From GCA-003244245 sp050699875 (GTDB lineage: Bacteria; Actinomycetota; Actinomycetes; Mycobacteriales; Pseudonocardiaceae): DNA of 64,000 nt. Below, in pieces: positions 25,853 to 34,528 of the stretch. The notes below the pieces were generated by a model. It was not told where the DNA came from. It ran no database searches and saw nothing but the letters and a program-made list of their open reading frames with translations. A program made the translations under genes and the position numbers. The stretch is taken from contig JBOHFX010000013.1 in NCBI GenBank assembly GCA_050699875.1, positions 13,250 through 77,249 of the forward strand. Direction: 5' to 3'. Each line of letters opens with the position of its first letter. The first letter of the stretch is position 1.

Positions 25853-26734
25853 TCAGAACAGCACCGTAGCGAAGGAGCCCACCGGAGTGAAACCGACTCG
25901 TTGGTACGTAGCCCGGGCCGGGATGTTGTAGGCGTTGACGTACAAGCTGGCGACCCGACCCATCCGGCGTAGTCGCTGCACCACCGCAGCGGTCGCGCCG
26001 GCCGCCAGACCCTGCCCACGTCGATCTGGGTGCACCCACACCCCTTGGATCTGACCCACCGTGGACGACATCGCGCCGATCTCAGCCTTATAGATCACGT
26101 CACCGGCCTCGAACCGGGCGAACGCTCGACCTGCCGCGATCAACTCCGCGACCCGGGCCCGGTATCCGGCACCGCCGTCGGGCAATCGGGGATCGACTCC
26201 GACCTCCTCGGTGAACATCGCCACCGCGGCCGGAAGGTAGCGATCCAGCTCATCGAGGCGAACCGGCCGCACCAGCGGATCCTCGGGCAGTAAGGGCTGC
26301 TCAGCCAGCACCATCAGCGGCTGGTTCAGGCGCTCCTCACGGGCCGGTCCCCAGCTCTCGCGCAGCTGTGACCACAGCTCGAGCACCTGATCGGCCGGCC
26401 CCACCATCGACGAGCAGGAACGGGTCCGGTCCGCCGCCCGTTCGGCAAAAGCCCGGATCGCCGAACGTCCCCCCCGCAAGGGCACCAGGTTGGCGCCGGA
26501 GAAGCACAGACCATCAAGCCCGCCGTCGAACCGACTGCCAAAGCCCCACAGCTCGCCGCCGAGCCGCCATGGTTCCAACCCACCACCTTCGATCCGGGCC
26601 GCCACCATGCAGGACATCACCGGGTCAGTAGCCAGCGCCGCCCGGACGCCGCGCACATCGCGGTCATCCAGCAGGCGCGCGCCGGCGTGCTTTAGCACGC
26701 CGTCCAGCGTCCCAGAACAGCGGCGCAGCATCAC
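25853..26734 (-). CDS. GNAT family acetyltransferase with DUF4081-type N-terminal domain
   Basis: The 293-residue protein has an N-terminal GNAT-like domain (about 1-140, with CFSGANLVPL) and a C-terminal catalytic-looking GNAT domain. The C-terminal part holds IQGVWVHPDRRGQGLAAG, the acetyl-CoA pyrophosphate loop, followed by LYVNAYNIPARATYQRVGF, typical for this family. GTG and ATG codons stand side by side at the start. It is conserved between the PBP and ispG in mycobacteria (Rv2867c). The substrate is unknown. Confidence 0.85.
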   Translation of the reverse strand: MMLRRCSGTLDGVLKHAGARLLDDRDVRGVRAALATDPVMSCMVAARIEGGGLEPWRLGGELWGFGSRFDGGLDGLCFSGANLVPLRGGRSAIRAFAERAADRTRSCSSMVGPADQVLELWSQLRESWGPAREERLNQPLMVLAEQPLLPEDPLVRPVRLDELDRYLPAAVAMFTEEVGVDPRLPDGGAGYRARVAELIAAGRAFARFEAGDVIYKAEIGAMSSTVGQIQGVWVHPDRRGQGLAAGATAAVVQRLRRMGRVASLYVNAYNIPARATYQRVGFTPVGSFATVLF

Positions 26735-26762
26735 CTCAAAGAACCTCCAGGACAGGCCCTGC

Positions 26763-27866
26763 TCAAGAACCCTCGGCCAAGCGGAAGGCCTCCTCGATGA
26801 GTGTCTCGACGATCTTCGCCTCCGGCACAGTCTTGATCACCTTACCCCGGACGAAGATCTGGCCCTTGCCGTTACCCGATGCCACCCCGAGATCAGCCTC
26901 GCGCGCCTCGCCGGGTCCATTGACCACGCAACCCATCACCGCCACCCGCAGCGGCACGTCCATGCCTTGCAGGCCCGCGGTCACCTCATCGGCAAGCTTG
27001 TAGACATCAACCTGGGCTCTACCGCAGGACGGGCAGGACACGATCTCCAGCCGGCGGGTCCGCAGGTTCAGCGCCTCCAGGATCTGGAGCCCGACCTTGA
27101 CCTCCTCGACCGGGGGCGCCGACAGCGAGACCCGGATGGTGTCCCCGATGCCCTGGCTGAGCAACGCACCGAACGCGGTGGCCGACTTGACCGTTCCTTG
27201 AAACGCCGGGCCCGCCTCGGTGACCCCGAGGTGCAAGGGGTAGTCGCAGCGCGCGGCGAGCTGCTCGTAGGCCCGAACCATGATCACCGGGTCGTGGTGT
27301 TTCACCGAGATCTTGATGTCGTGGAAGTCGTGTTCGGCGAACAGGCTCGCTTCCCACAGCGCGGATTCGACCAGCGCCTCCGGGGTCGCTTTGCCGTACT
27401 TGGCCATGACCTTGGGGTCCAGCGAGCCGGCGTTGACGCCGATCCTGATCGGGGTACCCGCGTCCTTGGCGGCTCTGGCAATCTCGGCCACCCGGTCGTC
27501 GAACTTCTTGATGTTGCCGGGGTTCACTCGCACCGCCGCGCACCCCGCATCGATGGCGGCGAAGACGTACTTGGGTTGGAAGTGAATATCGGCGATCACC
27601 GGGATCTGCGACTTGCGCGCGATCGCCGTCAGCACCTCGGCGTCATCGGCGCTGGGGACGGCCACCCGCACGATGTCGCAGCCCGCCGCGGTGAGCTCGG
27701 CGATCTGTTGCAGGGTGGCGTCGATGTTCGCGGTTGGTGTAGTGGTCATCGACTGCACGGAGACGGGGTGCTCGCTGCCCACTCCCACCGGGCCGACCTG
27801 CAGTTGGCGGGTCTTGCGGCGCTCCGCGAGCACCTGCGGCGGCAGCGCCGGCATGCCAATCATCAT
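26763..27866 (-). CDS. ispG: 4-hydroxy-3-methylbut-2-enyl diphosphate synthase (flavodoxin type)
   Basis: IspG (GcpE) performs the penultimate step of the non-mevalonate isoprenoid pathway, converting MEcPP to HMBPP with a [4Fe-4S] cluster. The 367-residue protein shows PVSVQSMTTTPT at the N-terminus, VRVNPGNIKKFDD in the TIM barrel, and the cluster cysteines in SCPSCGR and CVVNGPGEA. Two ATG codons stand at the start (27866 and 27863). It lies in a minus-strand run with rip1 and dxr, so two enzymes of the same pathway flank the protease. Confidence 0.96.
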   Translation of the reverse strand: MMIGMPALPPQVLAERRKTRQLQVGPVGVGSEHPVSVQSMTTTPTANIDATLQQIAELTAAGCDIVRVAVPSADDAEVLTAIARKSQIPVIADIHFQPKYVFAAIDAGCAAVRVNPGNIKKFDDRVAEIARAAKDAGTPIRIGVNAGSLDPKVMAKYGKATPEALVESALWEASLFAEHDFHDIKISVKHHDPVIMVRAYEQLAARCDYPLHLGVTEAGPAFQGTVKSATAFGALLSQGIGDTIRVSLSAPPVEEVKVGLQILEALNLRTRRLEIVSCPSCGRAQVDVYKLADEVTAGLQGMDVPLRVAVMGCVVNGPGEAREADLGVASGNGKGQIFVRGKVIKTVPEAKIVETLIEEAFRLAEGS

Positions 27867-27893
27867 GGGAGCCTCATCAGTACGGCAAGATCG

Positions 27894-29102
27894 TCATTGC
27901 GGCAGGCGAATCGGATTGATGATGTCGGCCGTGATGGCCAGCGCACCCACCCCGATGAGTACGATCATGAACGCGTAGGTCAGCGGGAGCAACCGGGTGT
28001 AATCCACCGGCGGCCCGTTGGGTCGGCCGGCGGCTCGGCGAAGGGCGTTGCGGGCACGTTCGTAGAGGTTGACGGCGATGTGCCCGCCATCCAGTGGCAG
28101 CAGCGGCAGCAGGTTGAACAGGCCGAAGAACAGGTTCACCGTCGCGAGCAGGAACAGGAAGAACCACCACGCACCCAGACCGACGGCGTCACCACCGAGA
28201 ACGCTGGCCCCGACCACGCTGACCGGGCTGTCCGGGCGGTCCTCGCCCGCGATCCGATCCAGCAGCAACGGAACCCGCTGCGGGAACTGCTGGAGCGCTT
28301 CCCAGGTGTTGACGAACATCGTGCCGGTGAAGGTAACCGTTTGACCCACCGCGTCCACCGGGCCGTACCGCAGCGTCACGGCGGCCGGGCGCTGGGTGGA
28401 CACGCCGATCGCGCCGACCAGCCTGTCTCCCTGGCCACCCAGGGCCGAGATCGGGACCCGGGCGACGTCGACCAGTACGGTGCGCTGCTGCCCGTCACGC
28501 TCGAGCCGGAACTCGGTCGGACCGGAGCGGCTCTGGATCGCTGTGATCAGCTCTGTGGAGTTTTGCACCGGGTTACCCGCCACGGCCAACACCCGGTCAC
28601 CTGCGCGCAGGCCGGCGTCCCTGGCCGGCGCCGGGGAACCCGGCTGGCAGGCCCCGTCGGTCTGCAGCGCGGCGCATTGATTGACCTGGGCCACTACCGC
28701 GGGGGTCGGCTGGCGGTCGAGGTTCGGCAGACCGGTCGACACCGCCATCACGTAGATCAGCACGATGCCCAGCGCGAAGTGGGTCAGCGGACCCGCAGCC
28801 AAGACCACCACCCGCTTCCAGGTGGCGAAGCGGAAGAACGCCCGCTTGCGGTCTGCCGGGTCGGGTAGCTCCTCCAGCGCGGTCATCCCGGCGATATCGC
28901 AGAAACCTCCGGCCGGGATCAGTTTGAGGCCGTACTCCGTCTCACCCCGGCGGAAGGAGAACAGGGTGGGACCGAAGCCGATGAAGTAGCGACGCACCTT
29001 CATCCCGAAGGCCTTCGCGCTGTACATGTGCCCGGCCTCGTGCAGTGCGATGGAGACCCCGAAGGCCACCGCGAACAGCACTACCCCCAGCACGAACGTC
29101 AC
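27894..29102 (-). CDS. rip1: Site-2 membrane metalloprotease (RseP/Rip1 type)
   Basis: This intramembrane protease cuts anti-sigma factors and other membrane proteins after site-1 cleavage. The 402-residue protein has the zinc motif HEAGH at residues 21-25 in the first membrane helix, a PDZ domain at about 150-230 (LRAGDRVLAVAGNPV) and the second zinc-ligand motif LLPLLPLDGGH near 350. Membrane segments occur near residues 3-20, 95-115, 325-350 and 375-395. It lies 13 bases from dxr, as in mycobacteria (Rv2869c). Confidence 0.93.
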   Translation of the reverse strand: MTFVLGVVLFAVAFGVSIALHEAGHMYSAKAFGMKVRRYFIGFGPTLFSFRRGETEYGLKLIPAGGFCDIAGMTALEELPDPADRKRAFFRFATWKRVVVLAAGPLTHFALGIVLIYVMAVSTGLPNLDRQPTPAVVAQVNQCAALQTDGACQPGSPAPARDAGLRAGDRVLAVAGNPVQNSTELITAIQSRSGPTEFRLERDGQQRTVLVDVARVPISALGGQGDRLVGAIGVSTQRPAAVTLRYGPVDAVGQTVTFTGTMFVNTWEALQQFPQRVPLLLDRIAGEDRPDSPVSVVGASVLGGDAVGLGAWWFFLFLLATVNLFFGLFNLLPLLPLDGGHIAVNLYERARNALRRAAGRPNGPPVDYTRLLPLTYAFMIVLIGVGALAITADIINPIRLPQ

Positions 29103-29115
29103 GCTGTGTTCCTCC

Positions 29116-30363
29116 TCACGTGGGACTGCTCCCCGCCCGGGCGGGTCGACCGCCGAGCAGCTCCGTTGCCCTGCTCCGAGCCCAGTCCTCGGCGGTCAGC
29201 ACGTCCTCCACCGTAGTGGGGTCGGCGCGCCACCCTTGCGCCTCGCCCAGCACCGTCGCAAGCGTGTCGACGATCCCACGGAAGGAAATGCGGTTGGCGA
29301 GGAAGGCCGCTACCGCTTCCTCATTGACCGCGTTGAACACCGCGGGAACGCAACCCCCGGCGGCACCCGCTGCCCTGGCCAGCTCGACGGCCGGGAACGC
29401 CTCGGCGTCCACCGGCTCGAAAGTCCAGCTCGCTGGGCTACCGAACTCGCAGGCCGGAGCCGCGTTGGCAACCCGGTCCGGCCAGCCCAGGGCCAGCGCG
29501 ATCGGCAATCGCATATCCGGCGGGCTGGCCTGGGCGACCGTCGAGCCGTCGGTGAACGTCACCATCGAATGGACCACCGACTGCGGGTGCACCACCACGT
29601 CAATGCGGTCGTAGGGCACGCCGAATAGTAGATGCGTCTCGATGAGCTCCAGGCCCTTGTTCACCAAAGTGGCCGAGTTCACCGTCACCACCGGCCCCAT
29701 CCGCCAGGTCGGGTGCGCCAGGGCCTGCTCGGCGGTGACTCCGTCGAGCTGCTCGCGGCGCCGCCCGCGAAACGGTCCTCCAGAGGCGGTGAGCACCAAC
29801 CGGGAAACCTCCATGCCACTTCCGGCCCGCAAGCACTGGGCAAGCGCGGAGTGCTCGGAGTCCACCGGAACGATCTGGCCGGGCGCGGCGGCACCAGTGA
29901 CCAGGGTGCCTCCCGCCACCAAGGACTCCTTGTTGGCCAGCGCCAGCGTGGCACCGCTGCGCAGGGCGGCCAGCGTGGCCGCCAGGCCCCGGGAACCGGT
30001 GATGCCGTTGAGCACCACGTCGGCGGGCTGAGTCGCGACCAGCTCGGCCACCGCCTCGGGGCCGGCGAGGATCCGGGGCATCCGGTACCCGCCCTGGTCG
30101 TAGCCACATCGTTGCGCCTCAGCAAACAACGCAAGCTGTAGATCCTGCACTGCCCGGGCGCGGGCGACCGCGACGGTGGCTGCGCCGGTTTGCACCACCT
30201 GCGCAGCAAGCGCCTGCGGGTCGGCCCCCCCAGCGGCCAGCCCGACCACACGGAAGCGTTGCGGGTTGCGGTGCACCACGTCCAGCGCCTGGACACCGAT
30301 CGATCCGGTGCTGCCCAGCAGCAGCACAGAGCGGGGCCGGGAGGAGACGTCCATCCAGGTCAT
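29116..30363 (-). CDS. dxr: 1-deoxy-D-xylulose 5-phosphate reductoisomerase
   Basis: Dxr (IspC) makes 2-C-methyl-D-erythritol 4-phosphate from DXP using NADPH. The 415-residue protein has the nucleotide-binding loop GSTGSIG (residues 17-23), LANKESLVAGG, and the active-site blocks PVDSEHSAL and LTASGGPFRG, with the C-terminal substrate region FNAVNEEAVAAFL. The start ATG lies 87 bases from the divergent plus-strand gene at 30451. It leads the dxr-rip1-ispG run on the minus strand. Confidence 0.96.
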   Translation of the reverse strand: MTWMDVSSRPRSVLLLGSTGSIGVQALDVVHRNPQRFRVVGLAAGGADPQALAAQVVQTGAATVAVARARAVQDLQLALFAEAQRCGYDQGGYRMPRILAGPEAVAELVATQPADVVLNGITGSRGLAATLAALRSGATLALANKESLVAGGTLVTGAAAPGQIVPVDSEHSALAQCLRAGSGMEVSRLVLTASGGPFRGRRREQLDGVTAEQALAHPTWRMGPVVTVNSATLVNKGLELIETHLLFGVPYDRIDVVVHPQSVVHSMVTFTDGSTVAQASPPDMRLPIALALGWPDRVANAAPACEFGSPASWTFEPVDAEAFPAVELARAAGAAGGCVPAVFNAVNEEAVAAFLANRISFRGIVDTLATVLGEAQGWRADPTTVEDVLTAEDWARSRATELLGGRPARAGSSPT

Positions 30364-30450
30364 TGTTCCCGACGGCGGTGGAGAAGTGCGTGCAAGGTGG
30401 CCCGAGCTGGCTCACACTAGTTAGCGCACGCACACGGAGGGAGTAGGGGC

Positions 30451-30723
30451 ATGTGGATCATCTCGTGGATTGTCTTGGGCCTCCTCGCAGGCGCCATCGC
30501 TAAGTTGATTCTGCCGGGTGATGACCCGGGCGGGATCATCGTCACGATGCTGATCGGAATCATCGGAGCGATCCTGGGCGGCTTCCTGGGCCGAGCCTTG
30601 GGGTTCACCCCGAATGAGGGGTTTTTCAGCTTCGCGACCTGGATTTGGGCCATTATCGGCTCATTGATTCTCCTCGTCATCTACCGGCTCATCTCCCGGA
30701 GTAGGGCATTCAAGAGCTACTGA
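30451..30723 (+). CDS. GlsB/YeaQ/YmgE family small membrane protein
   Basis: The 90-residue protein has three hydrophobic helices with Gly-rich packing (GLLAGAIAKLIL, MLIGIIGAILGGFLGRAL and WAIIGSLILLVIYRL), typical of the transglycosylase-associated / GlsB stress family. Function is not established. A strong GGAGGGAG site lies before the ATG. It is transcribed away from dxr and ends in a perfect 14-bp terminator-like hairpin. Confidence 0.85.
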   Translation: MWIISWIVLGLLAGAIAKLILPGDDPGGIIVTMLIGIIGAILGGFLGRALGFTPNEGFFSFATWIWAIIGSLILLVIYRLISRSRAFKSY

Positions 30724-30732
30724 CCGCCCTTC

Positions 30733-30766
30733 GGGCAGGCCGGACCGGCGCGGGTCCGGCCTGCCC
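30733..30766 (+). terminator. 14-bp perfect stem-loop after the GlsB-like gene
   Basis: GGGCAGGCCGGACC pairs exactly with GGTCCGGCCTGCCC across a 6-base loop, starting 9 bases after the stop codon. There is no U-tract, as is common for high-GC actinobacterial terminators. Confidence 0.75.
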
Positions 30767-30792
30767 AGCCGCGGGTGTGCGATGATGCGGCC

Positions 30793-31080
30793 GTGGCCTC
30801 GACCGACCGGCATCCCGGCGAGCAGCACTCGGCTCCGCACGGCGTGGACCCCTTCGACGTAGACGCGGACCGGGAGCCGTCGGCCGCCTGGGGCTGGCAC
30901 GGCGGCTTCCCTCGAGCCGGCCCTATCGCGGGCTGGGTCACCGTCATCGCTCTGTTCGCGATGCTCATCGGCAATCACCAAGGTCAGGTTGAGGACGCCT
31001 ACCTCATCGGCCTCGGCACACTGCTCGCAGTGATGCTGATCGGCAGCCACCTCAAAGCCCGCAAGGCCAGGCGGCGCTGA
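30793..31080 (+). CDS. DUF2631 small membrane protein
   Basis: The 95-residue protein has a charged N-terminal half with HGVDPFDVDADREPSAAWG, then two hydrophobic helices (GWVTVIALFAMLIGN and AYLIGLGTLLAVMLIG) and a basic C-terminal tail. The acidic Pro-Phe-Asp-Val block is typical for DUF2631, a family often found beside dxr in actinobacteria. The start is GTG 30793 or GTG 30775; neither has a clear ribosome site. It lies 6 bases before the polymerase gene, so the two may be cotranscribed. Function unknown. Confidence 0.75.
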   Translation: MASTDRHPGEQHSAPHGVDPFDVDADREPSAAWGWHGGFPRAGPIAGWVTVIALFAMLIGNHQGQVEDAYLIGLGTLLAVMLIGSHLKARKARRR

Positions 31081-31086
31081 GGCGCA

Positions 31087-32031
31087 GTGGCCGGCACCCG
31101 CGCCTCACCTGCCGTCGAGTTGGAGGTCGGCGCGCGGACCATCCGGATCACCAATCCGGAGCGAATTTACTTCCCCACCCGCGGCGAGACCAAGCTCGAC
31201 CTCGCCCGCTACTACCTCTCGGTGGGCGAGGGCATCGTCCGTGTATTGCGCGAACGCCCGTGCATGCTGCACCGGTTCCCGACCGGCGTCACCGGTCCCA
31301 AGGTGCACCAGAAGCGGTTGCCCGCCGGTGCTCCGCCGTGGGTGCAGACCGTGCGGGTGGACTTCCCCTCCGGCCGCAACGCGCACGAACTGTGCGTCAC
31401 CGACCTCGCTGAGGTGATCTGGGCGGTGCAGATGAGCACCGTGGAGTTCCACCCGTGGAATACGCGCAGGACGAGCGTCGAATGCCCTGACGAGTGGCGC
31501 ATCGATCTCGACCCGCAGCCCGGTACCGGGTTCGCACAGGCTCGCGAGGTGGCCGTGGTGGTGCAGGAGGTGCTCGCCGAGATCGGTGCGGTGGGCTGGC
31601 CCAAGACCTCCGGCGGTCGTGGGATGCACATCTACGTGCGGATCGAGCCGCGCTGGGGCTTCGCCGACGTACGCCGGGCGGCCCGCGCCTTCGCCCACGA
31701 AGTGGAGCGACGCGCGCCGGATCTGGTCACCACCGCCTGGTGGAAGCGGGACCGGACCGGCGCGGTCTTCGTCGACTGGAACCAGAACACCCGCGATCAC
31801 ACGATCCGTGCCGCCTACTCGGTGCGCGGCGTGCCCGAGGCGGTCGTGTCCACCCCGCTGCGCTGGGACGAAGTGCCCGACGCCGAACCCGACGACTTCA
31901 CCCTGGCCACCGTGCCCGAGCGGTTCGCGCGTCTGGGCGACGTGCACGCCGGCATCGACGACGCGGTGTTCTCATTGGAGCCGCTGATCGAGTGGGCCGA
32001 CCGCGACGCCCACCGGACGGGACCACCGTGA
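31087..32031 (+). CDS. LigD-type polymerase domain protein (NHEJ primase-polymerase)
   Basis: Stand-alone members of the LigD polymerase family fill gaps with ribo- or deoxynucleotides during non-homologous end joining. The 314-residue protein contains the catalytic acidic pair Asp140 and Asp142 in RIDLDP, the KTSGGRGMHIY block and FVDWNQN, all diagnostic for the archaeo-eukaryotic primase fold of LigD. No nuclease or ligase domain is fused. The GTG start follows DUF2631 by 6 bases. A DNA ligase gene lies convergent at 32100. No Ku gene is in this window. Confidence 0.92.
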   Translation: MAGTRASPAVELEVGARTIRITNPERIYFPTRGETKLDLARYYLSVGEGIVRVLRERPCMLHRFPTGVTGPKVHQKRLPAGAPPWVQTVRVDFPSGRNAHELCVTDLAEVIWAVQMSTVEFHPWNTRRTSVECPDEWRIDLDPQPGTGFAQAREVAVVVQEVLAEIGAVGWPKTSGGRGMHIYVRIEPRWGFADVRRAARAFAHEVERRAPDLVTTAWWKRDRTGAVFVDWNQNTRDHTIRAAYSVRGVPEAVVSTPLRWDEVPDAEPDDFTLATVPERFARLGDVHAGIDDAVFSLEPLIEWADRDAHRTGPP

Positions 32032-32081
32032 ACTCGACGCTACCGACGTCCCGGGCTGAAACGTCGATGGCGTCGAGTCAC
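32028..32081. terminator. Imperfect 22-bp inverted repeat between convergent polymerase and ligase genes
   Basis: The left arm begins in the polymerase stop codon (GTGAACTCGACGC...CGACGT) and pairs with ACGTCGA...GCGTCGAGTCAC, with one bulged A and two mismatches, around a loop of about 10 bases. It fills the space between the convergent 3' ends. A bidirectional terminator is the likely role. Confidence 0.65.
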
Positions 32082-32099
32082 GGGCCCTGGCAGCGGACG

Positions 32100-33167
32100 T
32101 CATGCGCTCGTGAGGACGTCGGCGAGGTTGAACCGGACGGGCCGTTCGAGCTGATCGTAGGTGCAGGAGCGGGGATCGCGGTCCGCACGCCAGCGGACGA
32201 ACTGCGTGGTGTGCCGGAACCGCACGCCTTCCATGTAGTCGTAGCGGACCTCGACGACGCACTCAGGGCGCAGCGGGATGAAGGACAGGTCCTTGCCGGC
32301 GTTCCAGCGGCTGGTCTCTGACTTGCGCGGAGTCCGCTCTCCCTCCTCCTGCCGCGCCCAGGCCCACGGGTGGTCCTCGAATGTGGTGACCAGCGGCTGC
32401 AACTCGGTGAACAGCTCCCTGCGCCGGGCCATCGGGAACGCCCCCACCACGCCCACCGACACCAGGACGCCCCGGTCATCGTAGAGACCAAGCAGTAACG
32501 AGCCGAGCGCGTCCGGGCCAGACTTGTGCACCCGGTAGCCCGCGACCACGCAGTCGGCGGTGCGCTCGTGCTTGATCTTGGTCATGACCCGTTTGTCGGG
32601 CTGGTAGGGCAGGTCGAGCTGCTTGGCGATGAGCCCGTCGAGCCCTGCGCCTTCGAACTGGTCGAACCACCGCCGGGCCAGCTCGAGATCTTGGGTGGCG
32701 GGGGTGAGGTGTATCGGCGCCTCGGCGTCGGCGAGCGCGCGGTGCAGCACAGTCCACCGGTCGCTGAAGGGGTGCTCGGTGAGGTCGTCATCTCCTAGCG
32801 CGAGCAGGTCGAACGCGACGAAGCTGGCCGGGGTCTGCTCGGACAGCAGCGTCACCCTGCTGGCGGCGGGATGGATTCGCTGCTGCAGGGCCTCGAAGTC
32901 GAGGGTGTTGCGTTCGGTATCGGCGATGATGATCTCACCGTCGATCACGGCGCGTCGCGGGAAATTCGCCAGCACGGCCTCGACGACCTCCGGGAAGTAG
33001 CGGGTCATCGGCCGCTCCTTGCGGCTGCCGATCTCCACCTCGTCGCCGTCCCGGAAGATGATCGACCGGAAACCGTCCCACTTCGGTTCATAGTGCTGGC
33101 CAGGTGGGATGTCCGGTGCCGGCTTGGCCAGCATCGGCGCGACAGGTGGCATGACGGGAAGCTGCAC
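32100..33167 (-). CDS. ligC: ATP-dependent DNA ligase, LigC-like
   Basis: This enzyme seals DNA nicks using ATP. The 355 residues match the length of mycobacterial LigC. The nucleotidyl-acceptor lysine is Lys29 in KWDG, with further nucleotidyltransferase motifs in IDGEII, FVAFDLLAL and GLIAKQLD, and a C-terminal OB domain from about residue 210. The GTG at 33167 is chosen because it gives MQLPVMPPVAPMLAK, a typical family N-terminus, with GGGGGA upstream; a longer form from ATG 33254 cannot be excluded. Convergence with a LigD-type polymerase suggests a split repair pair. Confidence 0.9.
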   Translation of the reverse strand: MQLPVMPPVAPMLAKPAPDIPPGQHYEPKWDGFRSIIFRDGDEVEIGSRKERPMTRYFPEVVEAVLANFPRRAVIDGEIIIADTERNTLDFEALQQRIHPAASRVTLLSEQTPASFVAFDLLALGDDDLTEHPFSDRWTVLHRALADAEAPIHLTPATQDLELARRWFDQFEGAGLDGLIAKQLDLPYQPDKRVMTKIKHERTADCVVAGYRVHKSGPDALGSLLLGLYDDRGVLVSVGVVGAFPMARRRELFTELQPLVTTFEDHPWAWARQEEGERTPRKSETSRWNAGKDLSFIPLRPECVVEVRYDYMEGVRFRHTTQFVRWRADRDPRSCTYDQLERPVRFNLADVLTSA

Positions 33168-33459
33168 GGGCTTGAGTGTCCCCCGCCGGTCAAGCCGCGC
33201 CTGCGGCTGGCGCAAATCGTTGCGAGCTGACTTGCGCCACCATGCGACAGCCATGACCCGGCCTGGATCCCGGACGTCGGTTCCGCAGACGGCGGTGAGC
33301 CCGACGCCCCACCGCCCACCACCGCCAGTTACACCCACAAGAGTGATTCTATGGGTGTCAAACCTCGAGTAGCGACCGTCGCGGCTCGCCTCATGGTTGG
33401 GGCCGCCGGCCGCAGTGCCTGGGTTCGTGCGTCGTCGACGATGCGATCAACTGGTGAGT

Positions 33460-33714
33460 CTATCTCTCCGCTCGGGACCAGACCGTAGTCCATGGCGAGC
33501 TGCGGGGCGTCAGCTCCTGGATCGGTCTGAGATGCGCCGCAGCGACCGACGCGATCCGGCATGCATCCATGCCGGTGACCAGGAGTCCACCGCCAGGTTG
33601 GGCGAGCACCGTCGCGCCCATGCCGGTCAGCACCCTGGTCAGTCCGCCGCGGCGAGGTGAGCGTACGAACACCTCATGCAGGGACTGCTTGGTCAGTTCG
33701 CGTACCTCGATCAT
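33460..33714 (-). pseudogene. Internally deleted ABC-transporter ATPase remnant
   Basis: The 84-codon frame begins MIEVRELTK, the usual start of drug-type ABC ATPases, then jumps to VFVRSPRRGGLTRVLTGMGA and LLVTGMDACRIASVAAAH followed by ELTPR, which is the usual C-terminal region. Walker A, signature and Walker B, about 200 residues, are absent, and the expected end after ELTPR is out of frame. It is read as the product of a large in-frame deletion and decay. No permease gene is adjacent. The bases below it (33168-33459) hold the ligase promoter region and no recognisable gene. Confidence 0.65.
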
Positions 33715-34114
33715 GCCGACAATGCTGCCCCGGAAGGGACACCCCGCACATCGGAGCAGCGTCCGGGTTTGGTGTCAGACCCTGCTCCGACACCTCAATC
33801 CCTGGATCCCGTGATGGCGACCCTGAGCTTCGGTGTGCTAACCGACTGCGGAACTCCGGCCGGTGGGCACCGTGATCATCGATTGTGTGCGTAGGACGAC
33901 AAAGAATGTCGCGGACGGCACCCAAGCGGTGATCATGTTCTGGAGTCGTCCTCATCACTGGACGGTCAGCAGGAAACCAACGGGCAAGCCGAGCAGTGAC
34001 ATCTGACTGATCGCGCGCGTCCGCGCGGCCGTCAAATGGAGCCATTTGGCGACTTATGGACGGCTGGGACCCGTCAGTTGGAACCTGATGGCGATTTGAG
34101 CGACCTGAGGGCCG
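33715..34114. other. Intergenic islet without recognisable genes
   Basis: This 400-base stretch is less GC-rich than its surroundings and no frame in it resembles a protein. It holds an imperfect hairpin at 33751-33790 (TCGGAGCAG pairing with CTGCTCCGA) and a 16-base inverted repeat CAAATGGAGCCATTTG at 34033-34048. It looks like decayed accessory DNA between the ABC remnant and vapBC. Confidence 0.6.
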
Positions 34115-34528
34115 TCACGCTGGTTCCTGACGTGTCGATGGAGTCTCGAAGACACATCGTGGTCCGGGTGCACGGCTCAATCGAAGGTCGATCGTTGCCA
34201 GTGGGGCGTCGAGTGCTTCGGCAAGGGCGACGTAACAGGCGTCGTAGGCAGTGACAGCACCGCGCAGACTCCATGTCCGCTCCGCCACCGGCTCGTAACC
34301 GAACAGCACCACTCGCAGCTTGAGCAGGTCCGCATGGGCCAGGTGCGCGCAGGCCCCGTCGATCGTTCCCGCCAGCCAGGCGCGGCGCAGGATATTCGTC
34401 GCCTCAACCGGCATCAGGTGCGGCGCGGCCAGGGGTCCGGAGGCCAGCATCGACTCGGCCCACCGGCCGTGTGGGCCGTCGTCGACCAGCGCCGCGACGA
34501 CGACTCCCGCATCGATGACCAGCGTCAT
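34115..34528 (-). CDS. vapC: PIN-domain toxin, VapC family
   Basis: VapC toxins are RNases that cut tRNA or rRNA and are held inactive by the paired antitoxin. The 137-residue protein has the four acidic positions of the PIN domain: Asp6 (LVIDAGVV), Glu in PVEATNILRR, Asp in TAYDACYVALAEAL, and Asp in LATIDLRLSR. The length is normal. Its ATG overlaps the vapB stop (ATGA), the standard arrangement for such pairs. The module lies between rlmN and a decayed region, in an accessory islet. Confidence 0.9.
   Translation of the reverse strand: MTLVIDAGVVVAALVDDGPHGRWAESMLASGPLAAPHLMPVEATNILRRAWLAGTIDGACAHLAHADLLKLRVVLFGYEPVAERTWSLRGAVTAYDACYVALAEALDAPLATIDLRLSRAPGPRCVFETPSTRQEPA

Noticed and set aside
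26490..28868. 792-codon open frame on the plus strand
   Set aside because: It is antisense to the GNAT gene, ispG and rip1, which have clear motifs; its product is Arg/His/Gln-rich without family resemblance.
33331..33358. Hairpin ACACCCA...TGGGTGT as a terminator
   Set aside because: It lies upstream of the ligase start and its stem is imperfect; the role is unclear.
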